A stretch of DNA of 64,000 nt from CAMYMQ01 sp963730305 (GTDB lineage Bacteria > Pseudomonadota > Alphaproteobacteria > Bin65): NCBI GenBank assembly GCA_963730305.1, contig CAVSRB010000004.1, forward strand, positions 62,001 through 126,000, given 5' to 3'. The translations under genes were made by a program, and so were the position numbers. Numbering within the stretch: the first letter of the stretch is position 1; each line of letters begins with the position of its first letter. Below the pieces are notes generated by a model. That model searched no databases. It was not told the origin of the DNA and saw only the letters and a program-made list of their open reading frames with translations. Shown here in pieces: positions 43,568 to 51,819 of the stretch.

Positions 43568-45520
43568 ATGACCCGCGCCGACAAAGACACCACGCCCGCC
43601 TTCGAGGTCGCCCCCGATGCGGCCGACGCGGCCCGCCCGGGCACCTCGCTCGAGACCGGGTTCGCGTACCTCAAGGACCAGCTCCGCCGGCTGCCGCAGA
43701 CGCCGGGGGTCTATCGCATGCTCGACCGGCGCGGCGACGCGCTCTACGTCGGCAAGGCCAAGAACGTCCGCAAGCGGGTCACGTCCTACACCAATCCGTC
43801 GAAGCTGCCGGAGCGGCTCAAGCGGATGGTCGCCGAGACCGCGCTGCTCGAAGTCGTCTCGACCCATACCGAGGTCGAGGCGCTGCTGCTCGAATCGAAC
43901 CTGATCAAGCGGCTGCGCCCGCGCTTCAACATCCTGCTGCGCGACGACAAGTCCTTCCCCTACATCCACATCACCGCCGAGGACGGATCGGCGCCCGAGG
44001 GCAGCCCCAAGCGCTGGGCCCGGATCCAGAAATACCGCGGCAGCCGCTCGGCGCCCGGCACCTACTACGGCCCGTTCGCCTCGGCCGGCGCGGTCAACCG
44101 CACCCTCAACGCGCTGGAGCGCGCCTTCCTGCTGCGCTCGTGCACCGACGGCACCTTCACGAGCCGGACCCGGCCGTGCCTCTTGTTCCAGATCAAGCGC
44201 TGCAGCGCGCCCTGCGTCGGCCGCATCGAGCATGCCGACTACGACGAGCTGATCCGCCAGGCCAACGACTTCCTGTCCGGCCGCAACACCGACATCCAGC
44301 GCCAGTTCGCCGCCAAGATGGAGCGCGCCGCCGAGGAGCTCGAATACGAGACCGCCGCCTATTTCCGCGACCGCATCCAGGCGCTTGCCCACATCCAGAC
44401 CCGGCAGGACATCAACCTGCCGATGCTCGACGACGCCGACGTCATCGCCGCCTGGCGCGAGGGCGAGAACACCTGCATCCAGGTCTTCTTCTTCCGCGCC
44501 GGCCGCAACTACGGCAACCGCGCCTACTATCCGCGCCACGACAGGAGCGCGGAAACCGGCGACGTGCTCGCCGCCTTCATCGGCCAGTTCTACGACAACA
44601 AGCCGCCGCCCCGGCAGGTGCTGGTGAGCGAGGCCATTCCTGACGCAGAGCTGATCGAGCAAGCCCTGGCGCTCAAGGCCGGGCACGCCGTCGCCCTCCA
44701 CGCCCCCAAGCGCGGCGACAAGCGCAAGCTGATCGACCACGCGCTGCACAACGCCAAGGAGGCGCTGGCCCGGCGCCTGGCCGAAAGCGCCTCGCAGCGC
44801 CAGCTGCTCGACGGCGTCGCCGACGCCTTCGGCCTGGAGGCGACGCCGGAGCGGATCGAGGTCTACGACAACTCCCACGTCTCGGGGACCAACCCGGTCG
44901 GCGCGATGATCGTCGCCGGGCCCGACGGCTTCACCAAGAACGCCTACCGCAAGTTCAACATCAAGAGCACCGAGATCACCCCCGGCGACGACTACGGCAT
45001 GATGCGCGAGGTGCTGACCCGCCGCTTCGCCCGCGCGCTCAAGGAGGACCCGGAGCGCGACCGCGGCGCCTGGCCCGACCTGGTGCTGATCGACGGCGGC
45101 GCCGGCCAGCACCGCGCCACGATCGAGACCCTGGCCGAGCTGGGCATCGACGACGTGCCCGTGGTCGCCATCGCCAAGGGGCCCGACCGCAACGCCGGGC
45201 GCGAGGTCTTCCACCTGGGCGGCGGCCGCACCCACAGCTTCGACAAGGCCGACGCCGTGCTCTACTTCCTGCAGCGGCTGCGCGACGAGGCCCACCGCTT
45301 CGCCATTGGCGCGCACCGGACCCGGCGGTCGGCCGCCGCGGTCAAGTCGGCGCTGGACGAGATCAGCGGCATCGGCGCCAACCGCAAACGGGCGCTGCTA
45401 CACCATTTCGGCTCGGTCCGCGAGATCGCCCGCGCCGGGCTGTCCGACCTTGAGTCGGTGGACGGAATCAGCAAGGCTGTCGCCCGGCGCATCTACGAGC
45501 ATTTCCACGAGCAGGGCTGA
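43568..45520 (+). CDS. uvrC: UvrABC excinuclease subunit C
   Basis: 650 aa, normal length. N-terminal GIY-YIG nuclease (LPQTPGVYRMLDRRG, ALYVGKAKNVRKRV), a Cys-containing zinc-like region (CLLFQIKRCSAPCVGR), the UVR motif that contacts UvrB (FAAKMERAAEELEYETAAYF), the RNase H-like second nuclease (VYDNSHVSGTNPVGAMIV, LIDGGAGQ) and C-terminal helix-hairpin-helix pairs (ISGIGANRKRALL, VDGISKAVARRIY). Makes the dual incisions of nucleotide excision repair. A Thr/Asp-rich N-terminal 25 residues precede the nuclease. Confidence 0.97.
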   Translation: MTRADKDTTPAFEVAPDAADAARPGTSLETGFAYLKDQLRRLPQTPGVYRMLDRRGDALYVGKAKNVRKRVTSYTNPSKLPERLKRMVAETALLEVVSTHTEVEALLLESNLIKRLRPRFNILLRDDKSFPYIHITAEDGSAPEGSPKRWARIQKYRGSRSAPGTYYGPFASAGAVNRTLNALERAFLLRSCTDGTFTSRTRPCLLFQIKRCSAPCVGRIEHADYDELIRQANDFLSGRNTDIQRQFAAKMERAAEELEYETAAYFRDRIQALAHIQTRQDINLPMLDDADVIAAWREGENTCIQVFFFRAGRNYGNRAYYPRHDRSAETGDVLAAFIGQFYDNKPPPRQVLVSEAIPDAELIEQALALKAGHAVALHAPKRGDKRKLIDHALHNAKEALARRLAESASQRQLLDGVADAFGLEATPERIEVYDNSHVSGTNPVGAMIVAGPDGFTKNAYRKFNIKSTEITPGDDYGMMREVLTRRFARALKEDPERDRGAWPDLVLIDGGAGQHRATIETLAELGIDDVPVVAIAKGPDRNAGREVFHLGGGRTHSFDKADAVLYFLQRLRDEAHRFAIGAHRTRRSAAAVKSALDEISGIGANRKRALLHHFGSVREIARAGLSDLESVDGISKAVARRIYEHFHEQG

Positions 45521-45548
45521 GCCCGACGGGGCGCGGGGTGGACGGGGC

Positions 45549-46145
45549 ATGACCAGAGCGAGCGGCACGGCGGGCGACCTGACCACCCTGCCCAACCTGC
45601 TGACCATGGGACGGGTCGCGATCGTGCCACTGCTGGTCGCCGCCTTCTACCTGCCCGCGCCGGCGACCTACTGGGTCTGCCTCGCCCTGTTCGCGCTCGC
45701 CGCGATCACCGACTTCTTCGACGGCTGGCTCGCCCGCGCCCGCGACCAGATCTCCGACTTCGGCCGCTTCCTCGACCCGATCGCCGACAAGATCCTGGTC
45801 GCCGCCGCGCTGGTCATGCTGGTGGCGAGCGGCCGGCTGGCCGGGCTCGCCGTGATCGCCGGGCTGGTCATCCTGTGCCGGGAGTTCGTCATCTCCGGCC
45901 TGCGCGAATTCCTGGCCGGAGCGAACGTGACTGTCCATGTCAGCCAACTCGCCAAGTGGAAGACCGCGGCGCAGATGCTCGCGATCGGCTTCCTGCTGGT
46001 CGGCCCCGGCGCGCCCGACGCGGTGCCGGCGACCGACATCGGCGAGGTGCTGCTGTGGCTCGCCGCCGCGCTGACCGTGGTCACCGGCTTGGACTATCTC
46101 AAGGCCGGGCTCGCCCACATGACCGGGCGGCGGCCGGACGCCTGA
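45549..46145 (+). CDS. pgsA: CDP-diacylglycerol--glycerol-3-phosphate 3-phosphatidyltransferase
   Basis: 198 aa inner-membrane enzyme of phosphatidylglycerol synthesis. The CDP-alcohol phosphotransferase signature D-G-x2-A-R-x8-G-x3-D-x3-D is complete in DGWLARARDQISDFGRFLD followed by PIAD. LPNLLTMGRVAIVPLL is the usual N-terminal amphipathic start, and SQLAKWKTAAQMLAIG is specific to PgsA. Follows uvrC by 28 bases, an arrangement common in alphaproteobacteria. Confidence 0.95.
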   Translation: MTRASGTAGDLTTLPNLLTMGRVAIVPLLVAAFYLPAPATYWVCLALFALAAITDFFDGWLARARDQISDFGRFLDPIADKILVAAALVMLVASGRLAGLAVIAGLVILCREFVISGLREFLAGANVTVHVSQLAKWKTAAQMLAIGFLLVGPGAPDAVPATDIGEVLLWLAAALTVVTGLDYLKAGLAHMTGRRPDA

Positions 46146-46160
46146 CCGCGCGCCGCTCTG

Positions 46161-46580
46161 CTATTTCGTCTTCTTGTCCGGGTCCGGCGGCGCCGGGAAG
46201 GCCTTGCAGTCGCCGCGCGTGCCGCCGAGATTGCGGACCAGCGCCGCGGCATCGTCGATGGACAGGCTGCCGGCGATCTGGATCCGGCCGTCGGCGATCC
46301 GCTCCATGATGCGGGCGGTGAACACCGGCTTGCCACCCGCCACCAGCATCATTTGCTTGCGGATGTGCCGGCCGGTCAGCGCGGCGAGCCGCGCGGTCGC
46401 CGCCTGGTCGAGCCCGACCTGGACCACCACCTGGCGCGCCTTGTTGTAGGTCCAGCGCACGCAGGTGAAGGACGACGGCGCGACGGCGAAGCCGTCCTTG
46501 CCGACCTCGAAACGGATGTCGGCGGCCTGGGCCGGCCCGGCGGCGACCAGCATGAAAAGGACGAGTCCGATCCTGCGCAT
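46161..46580 (-). CDS. Small secreted protein resembling the SecD P1 head domain
   Basis: 139 aa. Signal peptide (IGLVLFMLVAAGPAQAA), then FEVGKDGFAVAPSSFTCVRW and a C-terminal half (LAALTGRHIRKQMMLVAGG, KPVFTARIMERIADG, RIQIAGSLSIDDAAALVRNL) that recalls the periplasmic head subdomain of SecD (AVVDGKV-APVI-E-I-GG-I-G-F). It is on the opposite strand inside the uvrC-pgsA-molybdopterin block and has no membrane helices, so it is not SecD itself. Cys residues near positions 40 and 125 could pair. Function unknown; similarity is by eye only. Confidence 0.65.
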   Translation of the reverse strand: MRRIGLVLFMLVAAGPAQAADIRFEVGKDGFAVAPSSFTCVRWTYNKARQVVVQVGLDQAATARLAALTGRHIRKQMMLVAGGKPVFTARIMERIADGRIQIAGSLSIDDAAALVRNLGGTRGDCKAFPAPPDPDKKTK

Positions 46581-46685
46581 GGCGTCGATCTCCCGATCTG
46601 GCGGCGGAGGGGGACAGCCTAGCAGGCCGCCCGGGCCGGGCGAAGCGGAACCGCGCCAGCATTTCCCAAGGGCGCCGCGCGGCCC

Positions 46686-46691
46686 TATATT
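46686..46691 (+). promoter_or_regulatory. -10 element of mobB giving a leaderless start
   Basis: TATATT ends six bases before the mobB ATG with no Shine-Dalgarno between, predicting transcription from the start codon itself. Confidence 0.5.
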
Positions 46692-46697
46692 CGCGCC

Positions 46698-47229
46698 ATG
46701 AAGATTTTCGGCATCGTCGGCTGGAGCAACAGCGGCAAGACCAGCCTGCTCGTGCGCCTGATCCCCGCGCTCACCGGCGCGGGGCTGCGCGTGTCGACGA
46801 TGAAGCACGCCCATCACGAGTTCGACGTCGACAGCCCGGGCAAGGACAGCTATCAGCACCGCGCCGCCGGCGCGACCGAGGTGTTGATCGCCTCGGCCAA
46901 GCGCTGGGCGCTGATGCACGAGCTGCGCGACGACGCCGAGCCGAGCATCGAGGAGCTGATCCCGCACATGAGCGCGGTCGACCTGCTGCTGATCGAGGGC
47001 TTCAAGCGCCACGTCCACGACAAGCTGGAGGTGTTCCGCCGCGACGTCGGCAAGTCGCTGCTGGCGGCGACCGACCCCGACGTCGTCGCGGTGGCGAGCG
47101 ACGGGCCGATGCCCGAGCTGGCCGAGCTCGACCCGCCGCGCCCGCTGATCGACCTCGACGACACGGCAGGCGATCGCCCGCTTCATCATCGATCACTGCG
47201 GGCTCGCCAACCGGTCGAACGCGGCCTGA
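46698..47229 (+). CDS. mobB: Molybdopterin-guanine dinucleotide biosynthesis protein MobB, frameshift near C-terminus
   Basis: GTP-binding accessory of MGD cofactor assembly. P-loop GWSNSGKTSLL (residues 8-18), MKHAHHEFDVD, and LLLIEGFKRH are family motifs. About 155 aa in, one extra G near 47165 shifts the frame: read without it, the protein continues DDTQAIARFIIDHCGLANRS and stops at 47229 (176 aa), whereas the literal frame runs to 47249 with a non-homologous tail. I give the corrected end. ATG at 46698 sits six bases after a TATATT -10, so the message may be leaderless. Next gene is moeA. Confidence 0.9.
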
Positions 47230-47262
47230 GGCCGGTCCGGGGAAGGTAACGGTCCAAGGACC

Positions 47263-48519
47263 ATGGCCCAGCTCTCCGACGACTGTTTCGCCCACGACCA
47301 GCGCCTGACCCCGCTGGACGAGGCGCTCGACCTGCTGCGGGAGCGGGTGGTCGCGGTGACCCCGGTCGAGACCGCGCCGCTGATCGACTGCGCCGGCCGC
47401 ATCCTGGCCGAGGACGTGGTCTCCGGCCGCGCGGTGCCGCCCCACGACAATTCGGCCGTCGACGGCTACGCCGTGTTCTTCGACGACCTCGACCCCGACG
47501 GCGAGACCGTGCTGCCGGTCGCCGGCCGGCTGGCCGCGGGCGAGGCGCCCGAGGGGCCCGCGACGCGCGGCGAAGCGATCCGCATCTTCACCGGCGCGCC
47601 GATGCCCGCGGGCGCCGATACGGTGATGATGCAGGAGGACTGCGTCGAGCAGGACGGAAAGGTGCGCATTCCGGCGGGGATCAAGCGCGGCGCGAACCGC
47701 CGGTTCGCCGGCGAGGATATCGCGGCCGGCGACACCGTGCTGACCGGGGGGCAGTTGCTGCGCCCGCAGGATATCGGCCTGGCCGCGTCGATCGGGCTGA
47801 CCGCGCTGCCGGTCCACGCGCCGCTCCGGGTCGCCCTGTTCTCGACCGGCGACGAGCTGCGCGAGCCGGGCGAGGCGACCCCGCCGGGCACGGTCTACGA
47901 CGCCAACCGCTATGCCTTGGGCGCACTGCTGCGCGGGCTCGGCTGCCGGGTCACCGACCTGGGCATCCTGCGCGACGACCGGGCGGCGATCACGAAAGCG
48001 CTGGGCGCGGCGGCGGGAGGCCACGACCTGGTGCTGACCTCCGGCGGCGTCTCGGTCGGCGAGGAGGATCACGTCCGCGCCGCGGTCGAGAGCCAGGGCC
48101 ACATCCATTTCTGGCGGCTGGCGATCAAGCCGGGCCGGCCGGTCGCGCTCGGCCAGATCGGGGCGACCCCGTTCCTCGGCCTGCCCGGCAACCCGGTCGC
48201 GGTGATGGTGACCTTCCTGCGCTTCGCCCGCCCGCTGATCCTGCGCCTGATGGGCGCGGCCGACCCGGCGCCGGTCCTGTTCCGGGTGCGCGCCGACTTC
48301 GACCACAAGAAGAAGGCGGACCGGCGCGAATGGGTGCGCGCGCGCCTGTCGATGGGCGCCGACGGCGTGCCGGTGGCGAGCAAGTTCCCGCGCCAGGGCG
48401 CCGGCATCCTGTCGTCGATGGTCGCGGCCGACGGCCTCGTTGAACTGCCCGAGGCGCTGACCTATCTCGAAAAGGGCACGATGGTGGAATTCCTGCCCTT
48501 CAGCGAAGTGGGCGCGTGA
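47263..48519 (+). CDS. moeA: Molybdopterin molybdotransferase MoeA
   Basis: 418 aa. Inserts molybdate into adenylyl-molybdopterin. Four-domain MoeA plan with PPHDNSAVDGYAVFFDD, FTGAPMPAGADTVMMQED, RPQDIGLAASIGL, FSTGDELREPGE, and LTSGGVSVGEEDHV; the GLPGNPVAVMVTFL loop is near the C-terminal domain. Strong Shine-Dalgarno-like AAGGTAA upstream. Follows mobB and precedes moaD and moaE, giving a compact molybdenum cofactor block. Confidence 0.95.
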   Translation: MAQLSDDCFAHDQRLTPLDEALDLLRERVVAVTPVETAPLIDCAGRILAEDVVSGRAVPPHDNSAVDGYAVFFDDLDPDGETVLPVAGRLAAGEAPEGPATRGEAIRIFTGAPMPAGADTVMMQEDCVEQDGKVRIPAGIKRGANRRFAGEDIAAGDTVLTGGQLLRPQDIGLAASIGLTALPVHAPLRVALFSTGDELREPGEATPPGTVYDANRYALGALLRGLGCRVTDLGILRDDRAAITKALGAAAGGHDLVLTSGGVSVGEEDHVRAAVESQGHIHFWRLAIKPGRPVALGQIGATPFLGLPGNPVAVMVTFLRFARPLILRLMGAADPAPVLFRVRADFDHKKKADRREWVRARLSMGADGVPVASKFPRQGAGILSSMVAADGLVELPEALTYLEKGTMVEFLPFSEVGA

Positions 48520-48562
48520 GCCCGACGGCCCGCCGCCCGATAGATCGGCTCGAGGAAAGACG

Positions 48563-48814
48563 ATGAAGATCCTGTATTTCGCCTGGCTGCGACAGCGCAC
48601 CGGGGTCGCCGAAGAGACGGTCGAGCCGCCGGCGGACGTGACCACGGTCGGCGCGCTGGTCGACTGGCTCAAGGCGCGCAGCCCGGGCCACGCCGAAGCC
48701 TTCGCCAACGCGCACGTGATCCGCGCCGCGGTCAACCAGGACTTCGCCGCGGTCGATGCGCCGGTGGCGCACGGCGACGAGGTCGCCTTCTTCCCGCCGG
48801 TCACCGGCGGCTGA
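48563..48814 (+). CDS. moaD: Molybdopterin synthase sulfur carrier subunit MoaD
   Basis: 83 aa ubiquitin-like protein ending in the Gly-Gly that carries the thiocarboxylate sulfur (FFPPVTGG). Begins MKILYFAWLRQRTGV with AGGAAAG upstream. It is the small partner of MoaE, whose gene starts 36 bases on. Confidence 0.95.
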   Translation: MKILYFAWLRQRTGVAEETVEPPADVTTVGALVDWLKARSPGHAEAFANAHVIRAAVNQDFAAVDAPVAHGDEVAFFPPVTGG

Positions 48815-48850
48815 GCCTGCCCAGGGAGCGACAGCGATGATCCGCGTCCC

Positions 48851-49324
48851 ATGATCCGCGTTCAGGCCGAAGACTTCGATCCCGCCGCCGAGCTCGACGC
48901 CCTGGTCGCCGGGCGCACCGACATCGGCGCCGTGGTGACCTTCCTGGGCCTGGTCCGCGATATCGCCGGCGACACGCGCATCGACGCGATGACGCTCGAA
49001 CACTATCCGGGCATGACCGAGAAGCAGCTCGGCGAGATCGAGGCCGAGGCCAACCGCCGCTGGCCGCTGCAGGCGAGCCTGATCGTCCACCGCTACGGCC
49101 GGCTCGAGCCGGGCGACCGCATCGTCTACGTGGTCACCGCCTCGCCCCACCGGGCAGCGGCCTACGAGGCCAACATGTTCCTGGTCGACTGGCTCAAGAC
49201 CCGGGCGCCCTTCTGGAAGCTGGAGGACGGCCCCGAGGGCGAGCACTGGGTCGAGGCGCGCGACAGCGACGACGACGCGGCCGGACGCTGGGACGAAAAA
49301 GGACCGTCCAAGGCAGTGGAGTAG
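48851..49324 (+). CDS. moaE: Molybdopterin synthase catalytic subunit MoaE
   Basis: 157 aa. Converts precursor Z to molybdopterin with MoaD. Conserved features: VVTFLGLVRDIAGDTRIDAM, LEHYPGMTEKQLGEI, RYGRLEPGDRIVYVVT, SPHRAAAYEANMFLVDWLKT and a WKLEDG segment with the active-site Lys nearby (KTRAPFWK). ATG 48851 is the second of two close candidate ATGs. Ends the molybdenum cofactor block. Confidence 0.95.
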   Translation: MIRVQAEDFDPAAELDALVAGRTDIGAVVTFLGLVRDIAGDTRIDAMTLEHYPGMTEKQLGEIEAEANRRWPLQASLIVHRYGRLEPGDRIVYVVTASPHRAAAYEANMFLVDWLKTRAPFWKLEDGPEGEHWVEARDSDDDAAGRWDEKGPSKAVE

Positions 49325-49350
49325 ACGGCCGGAGCGCGGCTGCTTCCCGC

Positions 49351-49378
49351 TTGATTTTATAGGTCTATGACCTATAAT
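49351..49378 (+). promoter_or_regulatory. higBA promoter with embedded operator
   Basis: TTGATT, 16-base spacer, perfect TATAAT at 49373-49378. The spacer and -10 are overlapped by the dyad ATAGGTC-TAT-GACCTAT (49359-49375). The antitoxin's HTH bound here would block RNA polymerase, the usual autoregulation of such loci. The -10 ends six bases before GTG 49385. Confidence 0.7.
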
Positions 49379-49384
49379 GGCGGA

Positions 49385-49744
49385 GTGACGGATGAACCGC
49401 GCAAACCAGTCGCTGTCATCGAGACCGCAGCGTTCCGGCGAGAAGCGACACGGTTGGCTGCCGAGGACGATATTGCGGCAATCATCGACTTTCTGGCCTG
49501 GAATCCCGAAGCCGGTGTCTTGATCCCAGGCGCCGGCGGCGCCCGAAAGGCGCGGCATCCGGGGCGTGGCCGCGGCAAGTCTGGCGGCTACCGGACTGTC
49601 CACTATTTCTATGACGAGGATACGCCCCTGTATTTGTTCACGATCTATGCAAAAGGCGAGAAGGACACGCTGACCAAGGCGGAGACGAACGAGCTCCGGG
49701 ACATTTGTCGGGGCATTGCATCGGCGGAAAGGAGCAAGTCATGA
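49385..49744 (+). CDS. higB: RelE/HigB-type toxin
   Basis: 119 aa from GTG 49385 (an ATG at 49367 would lie inside the promoter and is therefore rejected). The RelE-like fold is recognisable from AAFRREATRLAAEDDIAAII, GGARKARHPGRGRGKSGGYR, TVHYFYDEDTPLYLFTIYAKG and the basic LTKAETNELR tail; a ribosome-dependent mRNA nuclease is expected. It precedes its antitoxin, the HigBA order, and its stop overlaps the antitoxin ATG (ATGA). The dyad in its promoter supports autoregulation. G+C is a little lower than in neighbours, compatible with acquisition. Confidence 0.85.
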   Translation: MTDEPRKPVAVIETAAFRREATRLAAEDDIAAIIDFLAWNPEAGVLIPGAGGARKARHPGRGRGKSGGYRTVHYFYDEDTPLYLFTIYAKGEKDTLTKAETNELRDICRGIASAERSKS

Positions 49745-50031
49745 GTACGGTGGGGCAGAGGATTCTCGACGGCGCCCGCGAAGCGCTCGAGATCGCCGAG
49801 GGCAAGCGCAAGCCGGCGCGCATCCACATCCCGGAAGAGATCGATACCAAGGCGATTCGCAAGCGGCTGAAGATGACCCAGCAGGAATTCGCGAACAGCT
49901 TCGGCTTCGACGTGTGGACGCTGCGCCAGTGGGAGCAGGGCCGCCGCGTGCCGACCGGGCCAGCCCGTGCCTATCTCCAGGTCATCCGCAAGAATCCGGA
50001 CGCGGTGCGCGAGGCCCTCTCGGCGGCTTGA
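49741..50031 (+). CDS. higA: HigA-type antitoxin, XRE/HTH_3
   Basis: 96 aa. C-terminal helix-turn-helix in RKRLKMTQQEFANSFGFDVW, then TLRQWEQGRRVPTGPARAYL. The N-terminal 35 residues (ILDGAREALEIAEGKRKPAR) would wrap the toxin. Starts at ATG 49741, overlapping the toxin stop by four bases. It is the natural candidate to bind the ATAGGTC dyad at 49359. Confidence 0.88.
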   Translation: MSTVGQRILDGAREALEIAEGKRKPARIHIPEEIDTKAIRKRLKMTQQEFANSFGFDVWTLRQWEQGRRVPTGPARAYLQVIRKNPDAVREALSAA

Positions 50032-50160
50032 GCGAGGGTGCGGCCGACCGCCGAACCGTAACTTTCCGCGAAGACGATGGGGCGTGCCGTGATATCATTT
50101 CGGTGCGGCGTCTCGCGCCGCCAAGACAAGACGCGACACCGTCTTCAGGGGAGGTTTCCG

Positions 50161-50643
50161 ATGATCCGCTTGGTTTCTCTGGCGGCACTTGTGCTGCTCG
50201 CCGCGACCGCTCCGGCCGCCGCCGACGCGTGCGGCGATGCCTATGGTCAGAAGGACTGGAAGGCCGCCGTCACCGCCTGCACCGCCGCCGCCGACAAGGG
50301 CAACGCCAAGGCGGGCTACCGGCTCGGCCAGATGTACCGCAAGGGCCGCGGGGTCAAGAAGGACGCCGCCATGGCCGCGAAGTGGTACGGCAAGGCCGCC
50401 GACCTGGGCGTCAGACAGGCGCAGATGAAGCTGGGCGACCTCTATCACCGCGGCAAGGGCGTGACCAAGGACCAGGTCCTCGCCCACATGTGGGTCAGCA
50501 TCGCCACCGCCAAGAAGCGCAGCGACGCCGTCGCCAAGTGGCTTACCGGGCTGGAGAAGACCATGTCGGCCGAAGACGTCGCCAAGGCGAAGAAGATGGC
50601 GGCCGAGAAGGCCAAGGCGATCGCCGCCGCGATGAAGAAGTAG
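50161..50643 (+). CDS. Secreted Sel1-repeat protein
   Basis: 160 aa. Signal peptide IRLVSLAALVLLAATAPAAA, then a Cys pair (DACGDAY, VTACTAAAD) and about two Sel1-like TPR units: AGYRLGQMYRKGRGVKKDAAM and AQMKLGDLYHRGKGVTKDQV. The C-terminal 45 residues are Lys/Ala-rich and probably helical (AKKMAAEKAKAIAAAMKK). Such proteins mediate periplasmic protein contacts. ATG 50161 follows GGGGAGG. Partner unknown. Confidence 0.85.
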   Translation: MIRLVSLAALVLLAATAPAAADACGDAYGQKDWKAAVTACTAAADKGNAKAGYRLGQMYRKGRGVKKDAAMAAKWYGKAADLGVRQAQMKLGDLYHRGKGVTKDQVLAHMWVSIATAKKRSDAVAKWLTGLEKTMSAEDVAKAKKMAAEKAKAIAAAMKK

Positions 50644-50644
50644 G

Positions 50645-51733
50645 CTATCCGCGGCCGGCGGCCTTCTGGAGCCATCGCTGGCGCGACACCGCCGACAGGG
50701 GCAGTTGGTCGATGAGCTGGGCCGTTCGGGCTGGAACCGGGAGATCGTCGCGACCGGCTGCGATCGACCAGTCGAGCACCGCCGCGAAGAATTCGGCGGC
50801 TTCGATGATCGCGCCGGCGTCGAGATGGACCGGCAGGATGCGCACTTCGAACGTGTGCTTGCCGGGCGTCTCCTCGATCAGGTTCAGCAGGTTGAAGTCG
50901 CAGTATTTGGTGGTGCCGGTCTGCGCCAGCGCCGCGCGGGCCGCTGGCCAGTCGAGCGCCCTGAAATCGGGGCGGGCCGCCAGACGCCGCAACGCGCGTG
51001 GCCAATCGCCCAGCCGCTGACAGCGCCGGTTGGTTCCGAAGAGCGACCGCAACGCCTTGCCATGGCGGTCGAGCAGGCCAACCAGGGCCGCGATCGTCCT
51101 GGCGTCGCACAGGGCCGCGCCGTCGAAATGGAGATGGGTCGCGCCCTCGGCCGGCGCGCCGAACCCCAGCCGGCGGGCATGGCCCAGCAGGCGGTCGAGC
51201 ATGCCGGCGGGGTCCGCCGCCATCGGCGGCGTGACCAGCTCGCAAGGACGCTCGCGCTCGCCGGGCAGGGGCGCCGCGATCGCGATCGATGCCCCTTTCT
51301 TGTCGCTGACCCGCACCAGTCCGTCTTCGTTCCGCTCGGTCCGCGTCCCGAACAGGCGGGCCACCGGCGCCAGGATGTCGTCGATCGGCGCCGCGGGGTC
51401 GCACTGCTCGATGACCAGGTTGAGCAGCCGGGGATCGTCGCTGGCGATCCGGTACCAACCGGGCACCGGGGGACGGTTGCGGTCGAGATCGGCCTGCAGG
51501 GTCAGGTCGTCGAGACAGCGGGCAAGCAACGCCCCCGCGGAGTCGATCGCTTCATAACCGAGCGTCAGATTCTGGAAGACAGGGGTGCCGGGGACTGCGC
51601 TCGGCTCCGACTGGGGATAGAAGCAAGCCCGGACCGATCCCCGTGCATCGTCGGCGATCGCACGGGCGAGGTCGCGGCGGCTGGCGCCCGGCGGCGCCAA
51701 CAGCTCGACTTCCACGCCGATCGTCCAGTCCAA
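50645..51733 (-). CDS. Amidoligase family protein (PF12224-like), start uncertain
   Basis: About 362 aa. Opening LDWTIGVEVELLAPPGASRRDL is the amidoligase signature (an ATP-grasp-like/GCS-type ligase that forms amide bonds, proposed in peptide tag or cell-wall modification). GYEAIDSAGALL, ELVTPPM, a His pair in THLHFDGAAL, and KYCDFNLLNLIE with FEVRILPVHLD follow the family plan of glutamine-synthetase-like active sites. No ATG or GTG is available near the N-terminus; TTG 51733 is my choice, but homology-like sequence (RPEFGFA) continues a few residues upstream and the frame stays open to a TTG at 51937 inside the next gene. An orphan: no GAT-II or other typical partner is adjacent. Confidence 0.7.
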   Translation of the reverse strand: MDWTIGVEVELLAPPGASRRDLARAIADDARGSVRACFYPQSEPSAVPGTPVFQNLTLGYEAIDSAGALLARCLDDLTLQADLDRNRPPVPGWYRIASDDPRLLNLVIEQCDPAAPIDDILAPVARLFGTRTERNEDGLVRVSDKKGASIAIAAPLPGERERPCELVTPPMAADPAGMLDRLLGHARRLGFGAPAEGATHLHFDGAALCDARTIAALVGLLDRHGKALRSLFGTNRRCQRLGDWPRALRRLAARPDFRALDWPAARAALAQTGTTKYCDFNLLNLIEETPGKHTFEVRILPVHLDAGAIIEAAEFFAAVLDWSIAAGRDDLPVPARTAQLIDQLPLSAVSRQRWLQKAAGRG

Positions 51734-51819
51734 TGCGAAGCCGAATTCGGGACGCTGCCGCCTGCGCGCGGGCCCGGCCGGAACCGGAGCAGGGGCGCCG
51801 CGACGGGCGTGCGCCGATC

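Noticed and set aside
49367..49384. ATG 49367 as the toxin start
   Set aside because: It lies inside the promoter, before the -10 TATAAT, so it would not be transcribed from that promoter.
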